Source of the DNA: a virus
DNA length: 30,572 bases
IMG/VR virus record: IMGVR_UViG_3300034104_000215
Location: 1 to 30,572 of that record
Reading direction: 5' to 3' (one strand)
The notes under the pieces were generated by a model, which saw only the letters and a program-made list of their open reading frames with translations, was not told the DNA's origin and ran no database searches. How positions within the stretch are numbered: position 1 is the first letter of the stretch; every line of letters begins with the position of its first letter. Position numbers and translations under genes: made by a program. This document shows positions 23,027-30,572 of this stretch, one piece after another.

Positions 23027-23055
23027 AATATACACCAAAAGAAAAGGGGGCACAA
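23027..23055 (-). promoter_or_regulatory. Possible σ70-type promoter overlapping the terminator
   Basis: On the minus strand, TTGTGC is followed after 17 bases by TATATT, five of six matches to the -10 consensus with a weak -35. It lies inside and just after the terminator of the capsid gene and would drive the small virion gene and the genes behind it. The evidence is weak because only the -10 element is convincing. Confidence 0.3.
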
Positions 23056-23063
23056 GGCCCCCT
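23045..23063 (-). terminator. Strong intrinsic terminator after the major capsid gene
   Basis: On the minus strand AGGGGGC-CTTGT-GCCCCCT forms a seven-pair GC-rich stem, followed by TTTTC TTTT. It lies about 12 bases after the stop of the major capsid gene, the typical place to end an abundant capsid transcript. Confidence 0.9.
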
Positions 23064-23074
23064 CTTCGCTTTTA

Positions 23075-23986
23075 TCAGGTCGAACCTGAAGAACCGAACA
23101 TACCCAGTGGGTCTGACCAGCCAAAGCTATAACGCTCACGAGCCTTATAGCGAACGTTACCTGTGTCGAAGTCGCCGTCCATGGAGTTAGCCAAGGGTGA
23201 ACGAACAAAGTGCTTCAGACCGTTAGGCACGTCAGTGGTCAAGAACCAACCGTTTGTGTCAGTCAAGAAGTGGTTGACTGTGTAGCCTTCAGGGATAGCG
23301 CCCATCTGCTTGATAGCATTGATGTCGTTATCGGCTGTAGACACACGCAACTCAGTGTCCAACAGGCGCTTGGCCGTGAACATCAAAGCTGGGGGAACAA
23401 TCAACTTCTTAGGCTTAGCAGCAATCAGCAAACCACGCTCGTCTGTCCAAGCGGCGATTTGAATAACGGCGGCTTCCAAAGAAGTCTCGTTCAAGTCAGC
23501 TTGTGTAGAAGGAGTGTTGCTGTTGACGCCACCAGAGATCAAGGGGTGATTTGCATTGAACAAAGACACACCGTCGCCACCGGGGTAGCTAGATGAGAAG
23601 CCGTTGTTCAAGACTGCAGCAGCCTTAACTTGCTTGGTGTAAGCCATGGCACGAGCCAAAGACTTGGTGTAACGAGCAGACAAGCTGTCGTACAAGTTAT
23701 CTTCAATCGCTTCTTCAGTGATTGAGAAACCCAAGGCAATGGTTTCGTGTGTGTATCGAGTCGACCATGCTTCTTGTGCATTGTCATAAGCGATGGCAGA
23801 GCCCTCGTTCTTAACAGGTGCAGCAGAGAAGCCAGAAAGTTTGGTCTCTTCTTCAAATGAACGCTCAGAGGTCTCTGTTTCGTAGATCTCTTTGTGCTCT
23901 TCGCCGTAGCGAGCATACTCCATACCGAACAAAGCGTTCAGACCGGGGAGCAACTCTTTCAGCAGTTGTGCGCGTGAAATAGCCAT
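23075..23986 (-). CDS. Major capsid protein, HK97 fold, Mu gpT-like
   Basis: The 303-residue protein has an N-terminal part with FGMEYARYGEEHKEIYETET. A central ALGFSITEEAIEDNLYDSLS helix (84-103) and KAAAVLNNGFSSSYPGGDGV follow, with the SLFNANHPL motif and VPPALMFTAKRLLDTELRV. These elements are typical of the Mu gpT-type major head proteins, including the LF..HPL loop. It forms the icosahedral shell on the scaffold. It has no long N-terminal delta domain, which matches the separate scaffold gene upstream. A strong SD (AAGGAG) and terminator flank it. Codon usage and composition suit an abundant protein. Confidence 0.88.
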   Translation of the reverse strand: MAISRAQLLKELLPGLNALFGMEYARYGEEHKEIYETETSERSFEEETKLSGFSAAPVKNEGSAIAYDNAQEAWSTRYTHETIALGFSITEEAIEDNLYDSLSARYTKSLARAMAYTKQVKAAAVLNNGFSSSYPGGDGVSLFNANHPLISGGVNSNTPSTQADLNETSLEAAVIQIAAWTDERGLLIAAKPKKLIVPPALMFTAKRLLDTELRVSTADNDINAIKQMGAIPEGYTVNHFLTDTNGWFLTTDVPNGLKHFVRSPLANSMDGDFDTGNVRYKARERYSFGWSDPLGMFGSSGST

Positions 23987-24001
23987 GATTTAGCTCCTTG
24001 A

Positions 24002-24658
24002 TTAAACGCCAGAAGCGATAGTAGTTGTATGAATTTCAAAGTTCCAACGAACGATGACCTCGGGGTACACAACGTTACCTGAACCGTTAACGTATGAAGT
24101 CTCAGGGACAACATCGACAACGTTCAAAGGCAATGTACCTGTAGTAGCAGAAGAGGCAACTGCAACACGGCTATTGCCAGTTGAAGTCAAACCAGAGTTC
24201 TGCACCAATGCTACGTTAGTACCAATAACGGTAAATTGCGTAGTAGAGGAAGGCAGCAAGCCAGAAGTGACATCGTTGGCAGTAGCGCCAGTAGCAATCA
24301 CAGCTTTGAACAGCGTATTGGGGTCATTACACACAAAAGCGGTAATAACTGTTCCGGTAGGCGCTGCTGTATTTGCTGGGAAATACTGAGCAAAAATGGT
24401 CTGACCTTGCGCGTTAACGTAAGAGCAGCCCAAGAATACACCAATGATCTGTGATGTGGTCACAGTTGCACGGGCGGTTGTGATGGCAGACTTGATAATC
24501 GTGCCAGAGTTAATCATCTCGACGGGGTCACCGTAGAAGATGCTAGTGTCGTAAGCAGAAGCAATCTGATACTGACGAGTAGCGCCCGCGAAGGGTGTAC
24601 CACCGTACAGATTGATCGGCTTAAGCCCGTAAGGGGCGTTTACCGTTGGAAAAGCCAT
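24002..24658 (-). CDS. Capsid-associated structural protein
   Basis: The protein has 218 residues. It opens MAFPTVNAPYGLKPINLYGG, followed by YQIASAYDTSIFYGDPVEMI, a beginning I recall from conserved proteins encoded beside capsid genes in many phages (NAPFGLRPI type). It is β-rich, with IIGVFLGCSYVNAQGQTIFA and AFVCNDPNTLFKAVIATGAT segments. A decoration or minor head role is likely. It lies between the scaffold-side genes and the major capsid gene. Strong SD AGGAG. The function is inferred from similarity by eye and from position. Confidence 0.75.
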   Translation of the reverse strand: MAFPTVNAPYGLKPINLYGGTPFAGATRQYQIASAYDTSIFYGDPVEMINSGTIIKSAITTARATVTTSQIIGVFLGCSYVNAQGQTIFAQYFPANTAAPTGTVITAFVCNDPNTLFKAVIATGATANDVTSGLLPSSTTQFTVIGTNVALVQNSGLTSTGNSRVAVASSATTGTLPLNVVDVVPETSYVNGSGNVVYPEVIVRWNFEIHTTTIASGV

Positions 24659-24674
24659 AAAAGACTCCTAAATT

Positions 24675-25151
24675 TTAAGAACCAGAACCGAAAGTGACCT
24701 TGGTTTTCTTTTCTGAGAAAAGGGGCATCCGAGGATCGCTTTCACGAAGGAAATTGTTGTCCACTGAATCCATCTGAGCTTTGTTTTGGTTGGAGTAATA
24801 ATCCATCCGCTGTTTCAAAAACTCATCAGGGATACGGCAGAGCAACAGACCGCCCACTTCAATGTTGCCTTTAAAGCGACCTTCCGTGGTAGCGTGCATC
24901 ATGAGCTCGGGATAATCTTCACCTTTACAGGGTTCGTATCCTTCGCGTAACTTCGAAGAAATGTTGCTTGGATCAGCAGTACCCATAGTACTTGTGCGCA
25001 CCCAACGGTGCTTCCAACCCGGACGTTCATCGGGGCTGGGCAGAGTTTCCGGAGGACGCCACGCTTCTGGGCGGTGCATCGCAACCTGACGAGAATCTGC
25101 TTCACGAGCAGTACGGTTTTGTGTCTTACCAGACGTTAGTACTTGATCCAT
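24675..25151 (-). CDS. Conserved head-region protein, function unknown
   Basis: At 158 residues the motifs include RPGWKHRWVRTST, SKLREGYEP, GGLLLCRIPDEFLKQRMDYY and a DPRMPLFSEKKTKVTFGSGS end. I recognise this layout from proteins between scaffold and capsid genes in aquatic phages. It is hydrophilic and mixed α/β, with no membrane helix. It is coupled to the scaffold gene by a TAATG overlap and has a strong SD (AGAGGTG). A head-assembly role is likely. Whether it is in the mature virion is unknown. Confidence 0.72.
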   Translation of the reverse strand: MDQVLTSGKTQNRTAREADSRQVAMHRPEAWRPPETLPSPDERPGWKHRWVRTSTMGTADPSNISSKLREGYEPCKGEDYPELMMHATTEGRFKGNIEVGGLLLCRIPDEFLKQRMDYYSNQNKAQMDSVDNNFLRESDPRMPLFSEKKTKVTFGSGS

Positions 25152-26155
25152 TATTCACCTCTTTTTAGTTGAGCAACCTGTTTAGCGTATTCTTCCAAAG
25201 GAACCCCAAGACGGCGAGCGATCGCTGCTTCGGATTGCTTCAGCCTAATACGATTAGGCGGAGTGCTACGTGAGGCCGGAGCCACAACAGTAGCGGGTTT
25301 AGTTGCACGGCGCGGAGGTTCATCCTCGTAAGCCGGTTCTGATACCTTTTTCGAAGTTGTATCCTCTTCATCGCTCTGAGCATCTTCAAAATACTCAGGA
25401 AATCTTCGGCGCATTGTAGCGTCTACTCGTTTGTAATACTCATCAGAGCCTACAAGGTTCTCACCTAACTCCCTAGTCAGCTTTTGATGCAACCCGAGGG
25501 CGGAAGCTGTCATTTCAGGATCGGTGCCAAACCAAGTATTTCTCTGCATCCAACGCTCATCACGCTGAGATACTTTTGGCTGATTTGCATCACTTTGTGG
25601 TATTTGTACATCATTTTCTTGAGTTTGTAAAGGCTTCATTCGCTGAGCCTTATCAAGATTCATTGTTGCACGTGAAACTTCTGCCTGTGCATCTACTACC
25701 GCATCAGAATCTCCAGACTCGTAAGCCTCTTTGTACTTCTTCTTAGCGTTTTCAAATTCCATCTCGGCAGATGATTTTGCTTTCTCAATGTATGCTTTTG
25801 AGCCAGCTTGCACCTGCTGTTGCAGCTTGCGGTTTTGTTCCCACAACTGTTTAGCAAGTGTTTCCGCAGCCTCGCGCTCGCGTAGTGCTTCTTCTTTAGC
25901 TCTACGTTCGTCGTGATAGCCACGTGTAAATTTCTTCAGACGTGACTGGACTTTCTCGTCGTAAGAGGCAAGTTCCTCTTCAGTTGGGTCTTCGGGTGGG
26001 GTATCGTCGGGTTTGCGATTACGATCTTTTTTAGGTGTATCGTCTTCGATTTCTACCTCAAAGCCGTCATCCTCTTGTGTATCTACGGGTTTACCCTTAG
26101 CTTCCTTTTCATCAGGAAACTCAAACTCGTCGCCTTTAAACTCTGCTTGTGCCAT
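25151..26155 (-). CDS. Scaffolding protein
   Basis: The 334-residue protein is highly charged. Residues 1-60 are acidic (EDDGFEVEIEDDTPKKDRNR), about 65-150 form a long charged coiled coil (HDERRAKEEALREREAAETL), and a Gln/Asp-rich middle follows. The C-terminus is basic and helical (IRLKQSEAAIARRLGVPLEE), as in phage scaffolds whose C-terminal helix binds the coat. It lies just upstream of the capsid genes, as scaffolds do. It would be expected to leave or be degraded during maturation. Strong SD AAGGAG. No protease motif is present. Confidence 0.85.
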   Translation of the reverse strand: MAQAEFKGDEFEFPDEKEAKGKPVDTQEDDGFEVEIEDDTPKKDRNRKPDDTPPEDPTEEELASYDEKVQSRLKKFTRGYHDERRAKEEALREREAAETLAKQLWEQNRKLQQQVQAGSKAYIEKAKSSAEMEFENAKKKYKEAYESGDSDAVVDAQAEVSRATMNLDKAQRMKPLQTQENDVQIPQSDANQPKVSQRDERWMQRNTWFGTDPEMTASALGLHQKLTRELGENLVGSDEYYKRVDATMRRRFPEYFEDAQSDEEDTTSKKVSEPAYEDEPPRRATKPATVVAPASRSTPPNRIRLKQSEAAIARRLGVPLEEYAKQVAQLKRGE

Positions 26156-26166
26156 GCGTTAGCTCC

Positions 26167-26577
26167 TTATGATGCACGTGTAATACCACGGGGGTCTTCC
26201 ACAACTGCTTCAACCGAGTCATCATTGATGATGCGGAATTCACGGCCATGGATCTTCAGACGGGTGCCTGAATTTGGTCGGCAGATGATGAAATCACCTT
26301 CCTTGCAACTCGGTCCACTGGGGAAACGAGTGGTGTCTTTGTATGCGTCTGGGCCAACTTTGACCACAAACAGCACTGGGGTCAGTACTTCTTCGTAGTG
26401 CATAGACTGGCTGGATTTGATAATCCCAACTTCACTGTCTGCATACTCTTGCATAGCTTCTGGGACCACACATAAGAGGTGAAACGTACGTGGGTCAGGC
26501 AACTGCTTAGCTTTGTCTTCGGCGGGTTTGTTCAAAATGCCAGACAAGTCCACGGCAGCGACGTTAAATTCATTCAT
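26167..26577 (-). CDS. Phage co-chaperonin, GroES-like
   Basis: The product has 136 residues from the ATG at 26575-26577, chosen for its GGAG SD seven bases upstream; an earlier in-frame start at 26607 is less well supported. Its C-terminal two thirds resembles the GroES fold: VLFVVKVGPDAYKDTT, GPSCKEGDFIICRPNSGT, RLKIHGREFRIINDDSVEAV. The segment between EVGIIKSSQSM and TPVLF would be the GroEL-binding mobile loop. An N-terminal extension of about 30 residues is unusual. T4 gp31 is the precedent for a phage co-chaperonin needed for capsid folding. Its place between portal and scaffold supports that use. Confidence 0.72.
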   Translation of the reverse strand: MNEFNVAAVDLSGILNKPAEDKAKQLPDPRTFHLLCVVPEAMQEYADSEVGIIKSSQSMHYEEVLTPVLFVVKVGPDAYKDTTRFPSGPSCKEGDFIICRPNSGTRLKIHGREFRIINDDSVEAVVEDPRGITRAS

Positions 26578-26767
26578 CAGATTTCTCCATTTTTTGCACG
26601 AGCTCATTAATGATGTTCTCTGCGAGGTTGAGGCCTCGGATTACCCCGCAGACTTGGCGATACTCTTCTACGGTGTCAGCTCTACCCGCTGCAACATAGG
26701 CTTCTCGCTCTTGTTTCAACTTATTTATTTCTTTGACGACGTGCGCCAAGAGTTTGTAGTCGCTCAA
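26570..26767 (-). CDS. Small helical protein after the portal, function unknown
   Basis: These 65 residues are nearly all α-helix (LAHVVKEINKLKQEREAYVA, then LNLAENIINELVQKMEKSDE). The start overlaps the portal stop by four bases (ATGA), and the end overlaps the GroES-like gene by eight bases. Such short helical genes after the portal are common in similar phages. No function is known to me. A role in portal or scaffold assembly is inference. Confidence 0.72.
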   Translation of the reverse strand: MSDYKLLAHVVKEINKLKQEREAYVAAGRADTVEEYRQVCGVIRGLNLAENIINELVQKMEKSDE

Positions 26768-29265
26768 TCTCTCTCCTTCTTAGGTTTTTGGGATGCTCTC
26801 TGTGCAGACTGGACTGCCATTTGAGCGCGGTGCTTGGCGACATCAGCGCCAATTCTTGTACCCTCAATAAGCTGTTGCTTCTCGAGTTTGTCTTTCGCAG
26901 CGGCGGAACTTGCGCCAACTTGCATTGCCGCGATTTCTTTTTGGGCTTCGATGCGAGACTCTTCGATACGAATCTGATCTGCTTTGGCCGCCGCTTCCAT
27001 CGCTTGTTTCTGCGCTTTGAGCTGAAGCTCTTGCATCTTGATCTGCAACTCTTGCTGCTGTATCTGCACCATCGGATCTTGTGCTTGCTGTTGTGCTTGT
27101 TGCTGTGCAGCTTGTGCTTGAGCGTTTTGTGTGATCTGCATGGACGCCTGTGCAGAAAGCTGTGCAACCTGCGCTGCAACTTCTGGAGCCATGTTTTTGC
27201 CTTGCTCTTCGGTAGGCAACAAGAGACCAACAGCTTGCTCAACTTCTTTGCGATACGCAAATCCTAAGTGCTCGTTGATGTGCGCCATCATTGCAGCCAC
27301 GATCGCCTGACCTTGTGGAGTCTGCTGAATGAGACCCATGATCTTGGGGTTCTGCAGCATCGAAGTGTGCACAGAGATATGCGCTTCGTGGTCTTGCTCG
27401 ATGAAGGCTTTTGCGGGTTTGCCAGTGAGAACGTTTTGGTTCTCTTGCACTGGGTCCGTGGGTGTTTGATCGTCTTCAATCGGCACCAACTTCGCTGCGT
27501 TCTTAATGCCCAACACCTCAATCATCTGACGGTGTAAGAGTGGCAAGTCATACAGCTGAGGCGCTGTTTGTGCTAACTGAAGTGCAGCTTGATACTGAAC
27601 AATCTTCTGCGCCATCGTTGCAGCGTTTGGATCGCTCACAGGAATCACAGCGACCATGTCGTAGTCAGACTTCTTCGCTTTGCGTGAACCTTCGATCGGC
27701 TCGTAGTCGTAGTCTTCTGGTGTGTAGTCAGCGATGATCGCTTTTAAGAGACGGAACTCTTGACGCATTGAGTAGTGCATACGCGCTTGCACAGCGCCCA
27801 TCACCTTCAGTGTTCTTTCAAGAATAGCCAGTGTTGTACCCACGGGTGCTTGCGCGCTCATGTCACTGACGTTCATGTCTCCTGCGGATGCAAACTGCCT
27901 ACCCTCTTGCACAATGTTCTGGAACAGTGTGTAGAGAACCTGACTGGGTTCCTTGTAAGGCAGAGGCAGGATATTGTCTCTAATGGAACCACTTGGTACG
28001 TCGACATCACGAAACTCGCCCGGTGCGATAGGGGTATCGTCGCCCTTGATTCGTAGCCCTCTTGACTTGAGTCCGCCCGGTAAATTACTGAGCGTACCTG
28101 CATCAATGAGCTGCCTGATGAGCATGGTCGCGCTCTTCGCATATCCGCCGATAAGGTGAATGAGACCATATCCATAAAAGCCAAACCCCGGTATATATTG
28201 ATAGTGGACAAAGTGCTGGCGCTTGATGTGGAGCATGTCGCCCTCATACCAATTGCGGCGGATGGCCAAAACTTTCTGCGTGCCCTTCTCAACAGTCACA
28301 ACGTAAGGCAGCGCAATACCTGTCTTCTCGCCATCTTTATCTTTGTGCTCGTATCCTTCTAGGTCAAGATCAACGTGCATCTCGAGGATACGAAAGCGCT
28401 CATCCTGCAGTGCTGACATGCCCATCTCTTCAGCTTTTTGTTTCTCAATATCATCAAGCTCAACTGTCGGATCACCTAAGTCCACGTCGCTGTAGAACCC
28501 AGCTTCCTGCAACTTCAAAACTTCATTCTCTGTCTTGCGCATCACATGAGTCACGCGCTCTGAAGCTTCAAGACTCGCCGCTCCGTATGGCACAACGATA
28601 TCTTCAGCGGGAATAAACATCGCAATCTGACGGCCCTTACTTGGGTCGTAGTACACCTTCTTGAACGCTGATCCTGCAAGGGGCAAGTTCCACAATAGCT
28701 TCTCATGCTCGGGGCGGTACTCGTGCATCACTTCAGTGAGTTGATAGTTCATATCCTCACGCACGCGAGTAGAGGCTTCTTCTTTGTCTGGTGTGTCTTT
28801 ACCAAGGATCTGCGTCTTAACTGGCCCCGCCGCTGGGAACGTCTCCATGATCCCCTCGCTCTGGAACCGCACAACAGACTCAGTGAGCATCGGGTGGAAC
28901 ACACCGCACGCACCAGCCCATGGCTCTGTCCTGTCCTCGTACTTCAAGCCCAACAGCTTCAAGCCATCAACGTATGTTTGTATCCAATCTCTGCGGTCAC
29001 CGATGTCTTTGGTAAAGTCATCAACCAACTCTTTACCCAAAGAGTCCAGCACGCCATCTTCAACGTAGTCGGCAAGATTGGCATCAAAGTCTTCGCCACC
29101 TGTCTCGTCATCACGGGGGATGAGATCAATCTCAATGTCACCCATGCCAATACGAACTGCTTCAGGGTCTTCAATCTCAATCTCGATGGGAGGCATACCC
29201 TCTTCATCTTCTTCGATGCCCATAGGTGCTGCGTACAAACCTTTGTCAATTGAACTCGTTGCCAT
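26764..29265 (-). CDS. Portal protein, P22-like, with Gln-rich coiled-coil tail
   Basis: At 833 residues, an acidic N-terminal segment (IEIEIEDPEAVRIGMGDIEI) precedes the portal core. The core includes RRDWIQTYVDGLKLLGLKYE, EPWAGACGVFHPMLTESVVR, GSAFKKVYYDPSKGRQI, EDIVVPYGAASLEASERVTH and QHFVHYQYIPGFGFYGYG. The region LIGGYAKSATMLIRQLIDAG is conserved in P22-type portals. About 690-830 are a Gln/Ala-rich coiled coil, as in barrel-forming portal tails (QQAQQQAQDPMVQIQQQELQ). It forms the dodecameric entry ring for DNA and binds the terminase and adaptors. SD AAGGA overlaps the terminase stop. Confidence 0.92.
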   Translation of the reverse strand: MATSSIDKGLYAAPMGIEEDEEGMPPIEIEIEDPEAVRIGMGDIEIDLIPRDDETGGEDFDANLADYVEDGVLDSLGKELVDDFTKDIGDRRDWIQTYVDGLKLLGLKYEDRTEPWAGACGVFHPMLTESVVRFQSEGIMETFPAAGPVKTQILGKDTPDKEEASTRVREDMNYQLTEVMHEYRPEHEKLLWNLPLAGSAFKKVYYDPSKGRQIAMFIPAEDIVVPYGAASLEASERVTHVMRKTENEVLKLQEAGFYSDVDLGDPTVELDDIEKQKAEEMGMSALQDERFRILEMHVDLDLEGYEHKDKDGEKTGIALPYVVTVEKGTQKVLAIRRNWYEGDMLHIKRQHFVHYQYIPGFGFYGYGLIHLIGGYAKSATMLIRQLIDAGTLSNLPGGLKSRGLRIKGDDTPIAPGEFRDVDVPSGSIRDNILPLPYKEPSQVLYTLFQNIVQEGRQFASAGDMNVSDMSAQAPVGTTLAILERTLKVMGAVQARMHYSMRQEFRLLKAIIADYTPEDYDYEPIEGSRKAKKSDYDMVAVIPVSDPNAATMAQKIVQYQAALQLAQTAPQLYDLPLLHRQMIEVLGIKNAAKLVPIEDDQTPTDPVQENQNVLTGKPAKAFIEQDHEAHISVHTSMLQNPKIMGLIQQTPQGQAIVAAMMAHINEHLGFAYRKEVEQAVGLLLPTEEQGKNMAPEVAAQVAQLSAQASMQITQNAQAQAAQQQAQQQAQDPMVQIQQQELQIKMQELQLKAQKQAMEAAAKADQIRIEESRIEAQKEIAAMQVGASSAAAKDKLEKQQLIEGTRIGADVAKHRAQMAVQSAQRASQKPKKERD

Positions 29266-29274
29266 AATAAATCC

Positions 29275-30572
29275 TTACACTGTGTAGAACCGCTCGCGGC
29301 GGTGGCTCTTAAACCATTGAATCTCTTCAGGCTCATCGGTCGGAAGACGGAGGAACCCACCCTGACGAAAGCGCATCAGCGCTAGAGTTGTCGCGTCAAC
29401 CAAGTCATCATGCTCACCTGATGGGAACGCTGCGATCTCGTCCACTAACTCTTCAGCCCAGCGGGTTCGAGGAACCCACACTTTTCCAGAAGCAATTATG
29501 TCTGAGACTGAGTTCAAGCGGGCAATTTTGTCTTGGCCCTTGCTTGGCGTGTACTCCTGCACCGGTATGCCCATCGCACGCAGCTCGTAGATCAACGGCG
29601 CTCCGGTAGCCTTCTTCTCAATAATCATCCCATCGGGCTCGTAGTCTTGGTACTCTTTGTACACATCTCGCTTCAAGTCGACCCACTCAACACGCTTCTT
29701 ATATGTATTGAGCAAGATGATGTTGGGTGCAAAGTTGTCCTCTTCACAGGCAAAGATGCCCCACGTCGTGCCTGCTGAATAGTCAGCACGCTGGGTTTTC
29801 TCAAACGCCGTATCCCACGACTGGAGGATGTAGTCGCACACTGGGGGATCATCTTTCTCCCACCATTTCCACCAATCGCGCTTAACAATCGCAGACTCAT
29901 TACCGACAGGATTCTGCTGATATTGCGCTTGCCACTTTGCATTCGGAAGTTCTTCACGCAGGGCTGACAGCTCTTCAATACTCCAAAACTGTGGCCACAA
30001 TGGGTTGCCTGAAGGCAGGATTGCAGGAAACTCAATGACCTCCCACTCCTCTCCGGACCTCTGGGCAGCAGACTTCAGCACTTGGCCAGTCAAATCTCGC
30101 TGTGCCCAGCGCGTCATCACAATCACAATCGCCCCGCCCGGCTGCAGACGCTGACGTGGACCTGACGTATACCACTCATACACCTTGTCGTACACCTCGG
30201 GGTTGCTAGCTGCCATCGCAGCCTCTTGTTCTGAGTGCGGGTCGTCAATAATAAGCACGTCAGCGCCCTTACCGGTCACTGCGCCACCCACACCAATCGC
30301 AAAATAGTCGCCGCCCTTGCTGGTATTCCACCGGCCAGCCGCTTTTGAGTCCGCTTGGAGCGCCAAATTGGGGAAAATATTGTTGTAAACCTCGGAATCC
30401 ACCAAATTTCGCACTTTTCGACCAAAACCTACCGCCAATTCAGCTGTGTGAGACGTCTGAATGACCTTTTTATGGGGGAAACGACCCAAAAACCAAGCTG
30501 GAAGCAGATAAGAAGCAAACTCTGACTTAGTATGACGGGGAGGCATATTAATAATAAGCCGCTTGCAAGTAC
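29275..30572 (-). CDS. terL: Terminase large subunit (partial, runs off the right edge)
   Basis: The visible part has 432 residues. The frame stays open to the edge, where CKRLIIN precedes MPPRHTKS, so the ATG at 30546 is internal. Counting from that Met, a Walker A-like PPRHTKS is at 2-8, Walker B VLIIDDP at 97-103, and a coupling-motif MTRW at 144-147. A nuclease motif SWDTAF with Asp245 follows, then IIEKK (308-312) and HDDLVDA (379-385) as the acidic cluster of the RNase H-type nuclease. It pumps and cuts DNA during packaging through the portal encoded next to it. The N-terminus and small subunit are expected beyond the edge. Confidence 0.93.
   Translation of the reverse strand, partial: TCKRLIINMPPRHTKSEFASYLLPAWFLGRFPHKKVIQTSHTAELAVGFGRKVRNLVDSEVYNNIFPNLALQADSKAAGRWNTSKGGDYFAIGVGGAVTGKGADVLIIDDPHSEQEAAMAASNPEVYDKVYEWYTSGPRQRLQPGGAIVIVMTRWAQRDLTGQVLKSAAQRSGEEWEVIEFPAILPSGNPLWPQFWSIEELSALREELPNAKWQAQYQQNPVGNESAIVKRDWWKWWEKDDPPVCDYILQSWDTAFEKTQRADYSAGTTWGIFACEEDNFAPNIILLNTYKKRVEWVDLKRDVYKEYQDYEPDGMIIEKKATGAPLIYELRAMGIPVQEYTPSKGQDKIARLNSVSDIIASGKVWVPRTRWAEELVDEIAAFPSGEHDDLVDATTLALMRFRQGGFLRLPTDEPEEIQWFKSHRRERFYTV

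Noticed and set aside
26721-27260. A Lys/Arg/Ser-rich 179-codon frame on the minus strand
   Set aside because: It is a different frame of the Gln-rich coiled-coil part of the portal (CAA/CAG-type repeats shift to Ser, Lys and Arg codons).
28705-29253. A 182-codon plus-strand frame and several others opposite the portal (26788-27267, 27775-28056, 27268-27537)
   Set aside because: All lie opposite a clear portal gene with strong family motifs; the products are low-complexity or Cys/Leu-rich without start signals.
30544-30546. The ATG at 30546 as the start of the terminase
   Set aside because: The frame continues upstream to the edge with CKRLIIN, the usual lead-in to the ATP-binding motif, so this Met is internal.
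1-30572. tRNA genes, riboswitches, integrase or attachment sites
   Set aside because: I saw no cloverleaf, recombinase motif or matching direct repeats outside coding repeats. A covariance-model search would be needed to exclude small RNAs.

Overview
The window is a 30.6 kb piece of a tailed-phage (Caudoviricetes) genome. It holds the morphogenesis and lysis half, and all 44 genes I can support lie on the minus strand, so transcription runs from the right edge to the left. Genes are tightly packed, with ATGA, TAATG and TGATG overlaps and stop codons fused to Shine-Dalgarno sites (TAAGGA). No gene-free stretch exceeds about 135 bases. I saw no tRNA, integrase, CRISPR array, insertion sequence or replication gene. 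Both edges cut a gene. The parts list is P22-like: an 833-residue portal with a long Gln-rich coiled-coil tail, adaptor proteins and a gp10-like tail hub, with no tape measure, sheath or tail-tube gene. That suggests a short-tailed podovirus. Small-protein families seen here resemble those of uncultured aquatic phages. The host is probably a Gram-negative bacterium, but the sequence does not name it.

Right part (30.6 to 22.6 kb): large terminase (cut by the edge), portal, a small helical protein, a GroES-like co-chaperonin, scaffold, a conserved protein of unknown role, a capsid-associated protein, a Mu gpT-type major capsid protein and a small virion protein. Two strong intrinsic terminators flank the last gene. 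These genes build and fill the head, and the co-chaperonin probably helps fold the capsid protein.

Middle (22.6 to 17.2 kb): a run of small, mostly Lys/Arg/Gly-rich proteins. Several end in a shared tag-like motif (ADG-I/V-ASRGKT). The run includes a previously uncalled 58-codon gene, a small holin-like membrane protein and two head-tail adaptor proteins.

Left-middle (17.2 to 5.6 kb): an unusually large set of tail or fibre genes. It includes four tandem paralogues, each with exactly six blades of about 47 residues (24 in all), an exactly 20-residue-periodic repeat protein, and a (Gly-Pro-Thr)n collagen-like fibre with a peptidase S74 chaperone tail. The collagen-like fibre lies directly downstream of a 2-oxoglutarate/Fe(II) oxygenase of the prolyl-4-hydroxylase type.

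Left end (5.6 kb to 1): a lysis cassette (secreted small protein, membrane protein with a histone-H1-like tail, GTA-type holin, M15 endolysin), then a P22 gp10-like tail hub, a small protein and a Gly/Ala-rich protein ending in 51-bp tandem repeats at the edge.

The most interesting parts are the four-gene propeller array with variable slots in an invariant frame, the oxygenase next to the collagen fibre, and the family of small proteins sharing a C-terminal tag. All family assignments were made by eye from motifs, not by database search.
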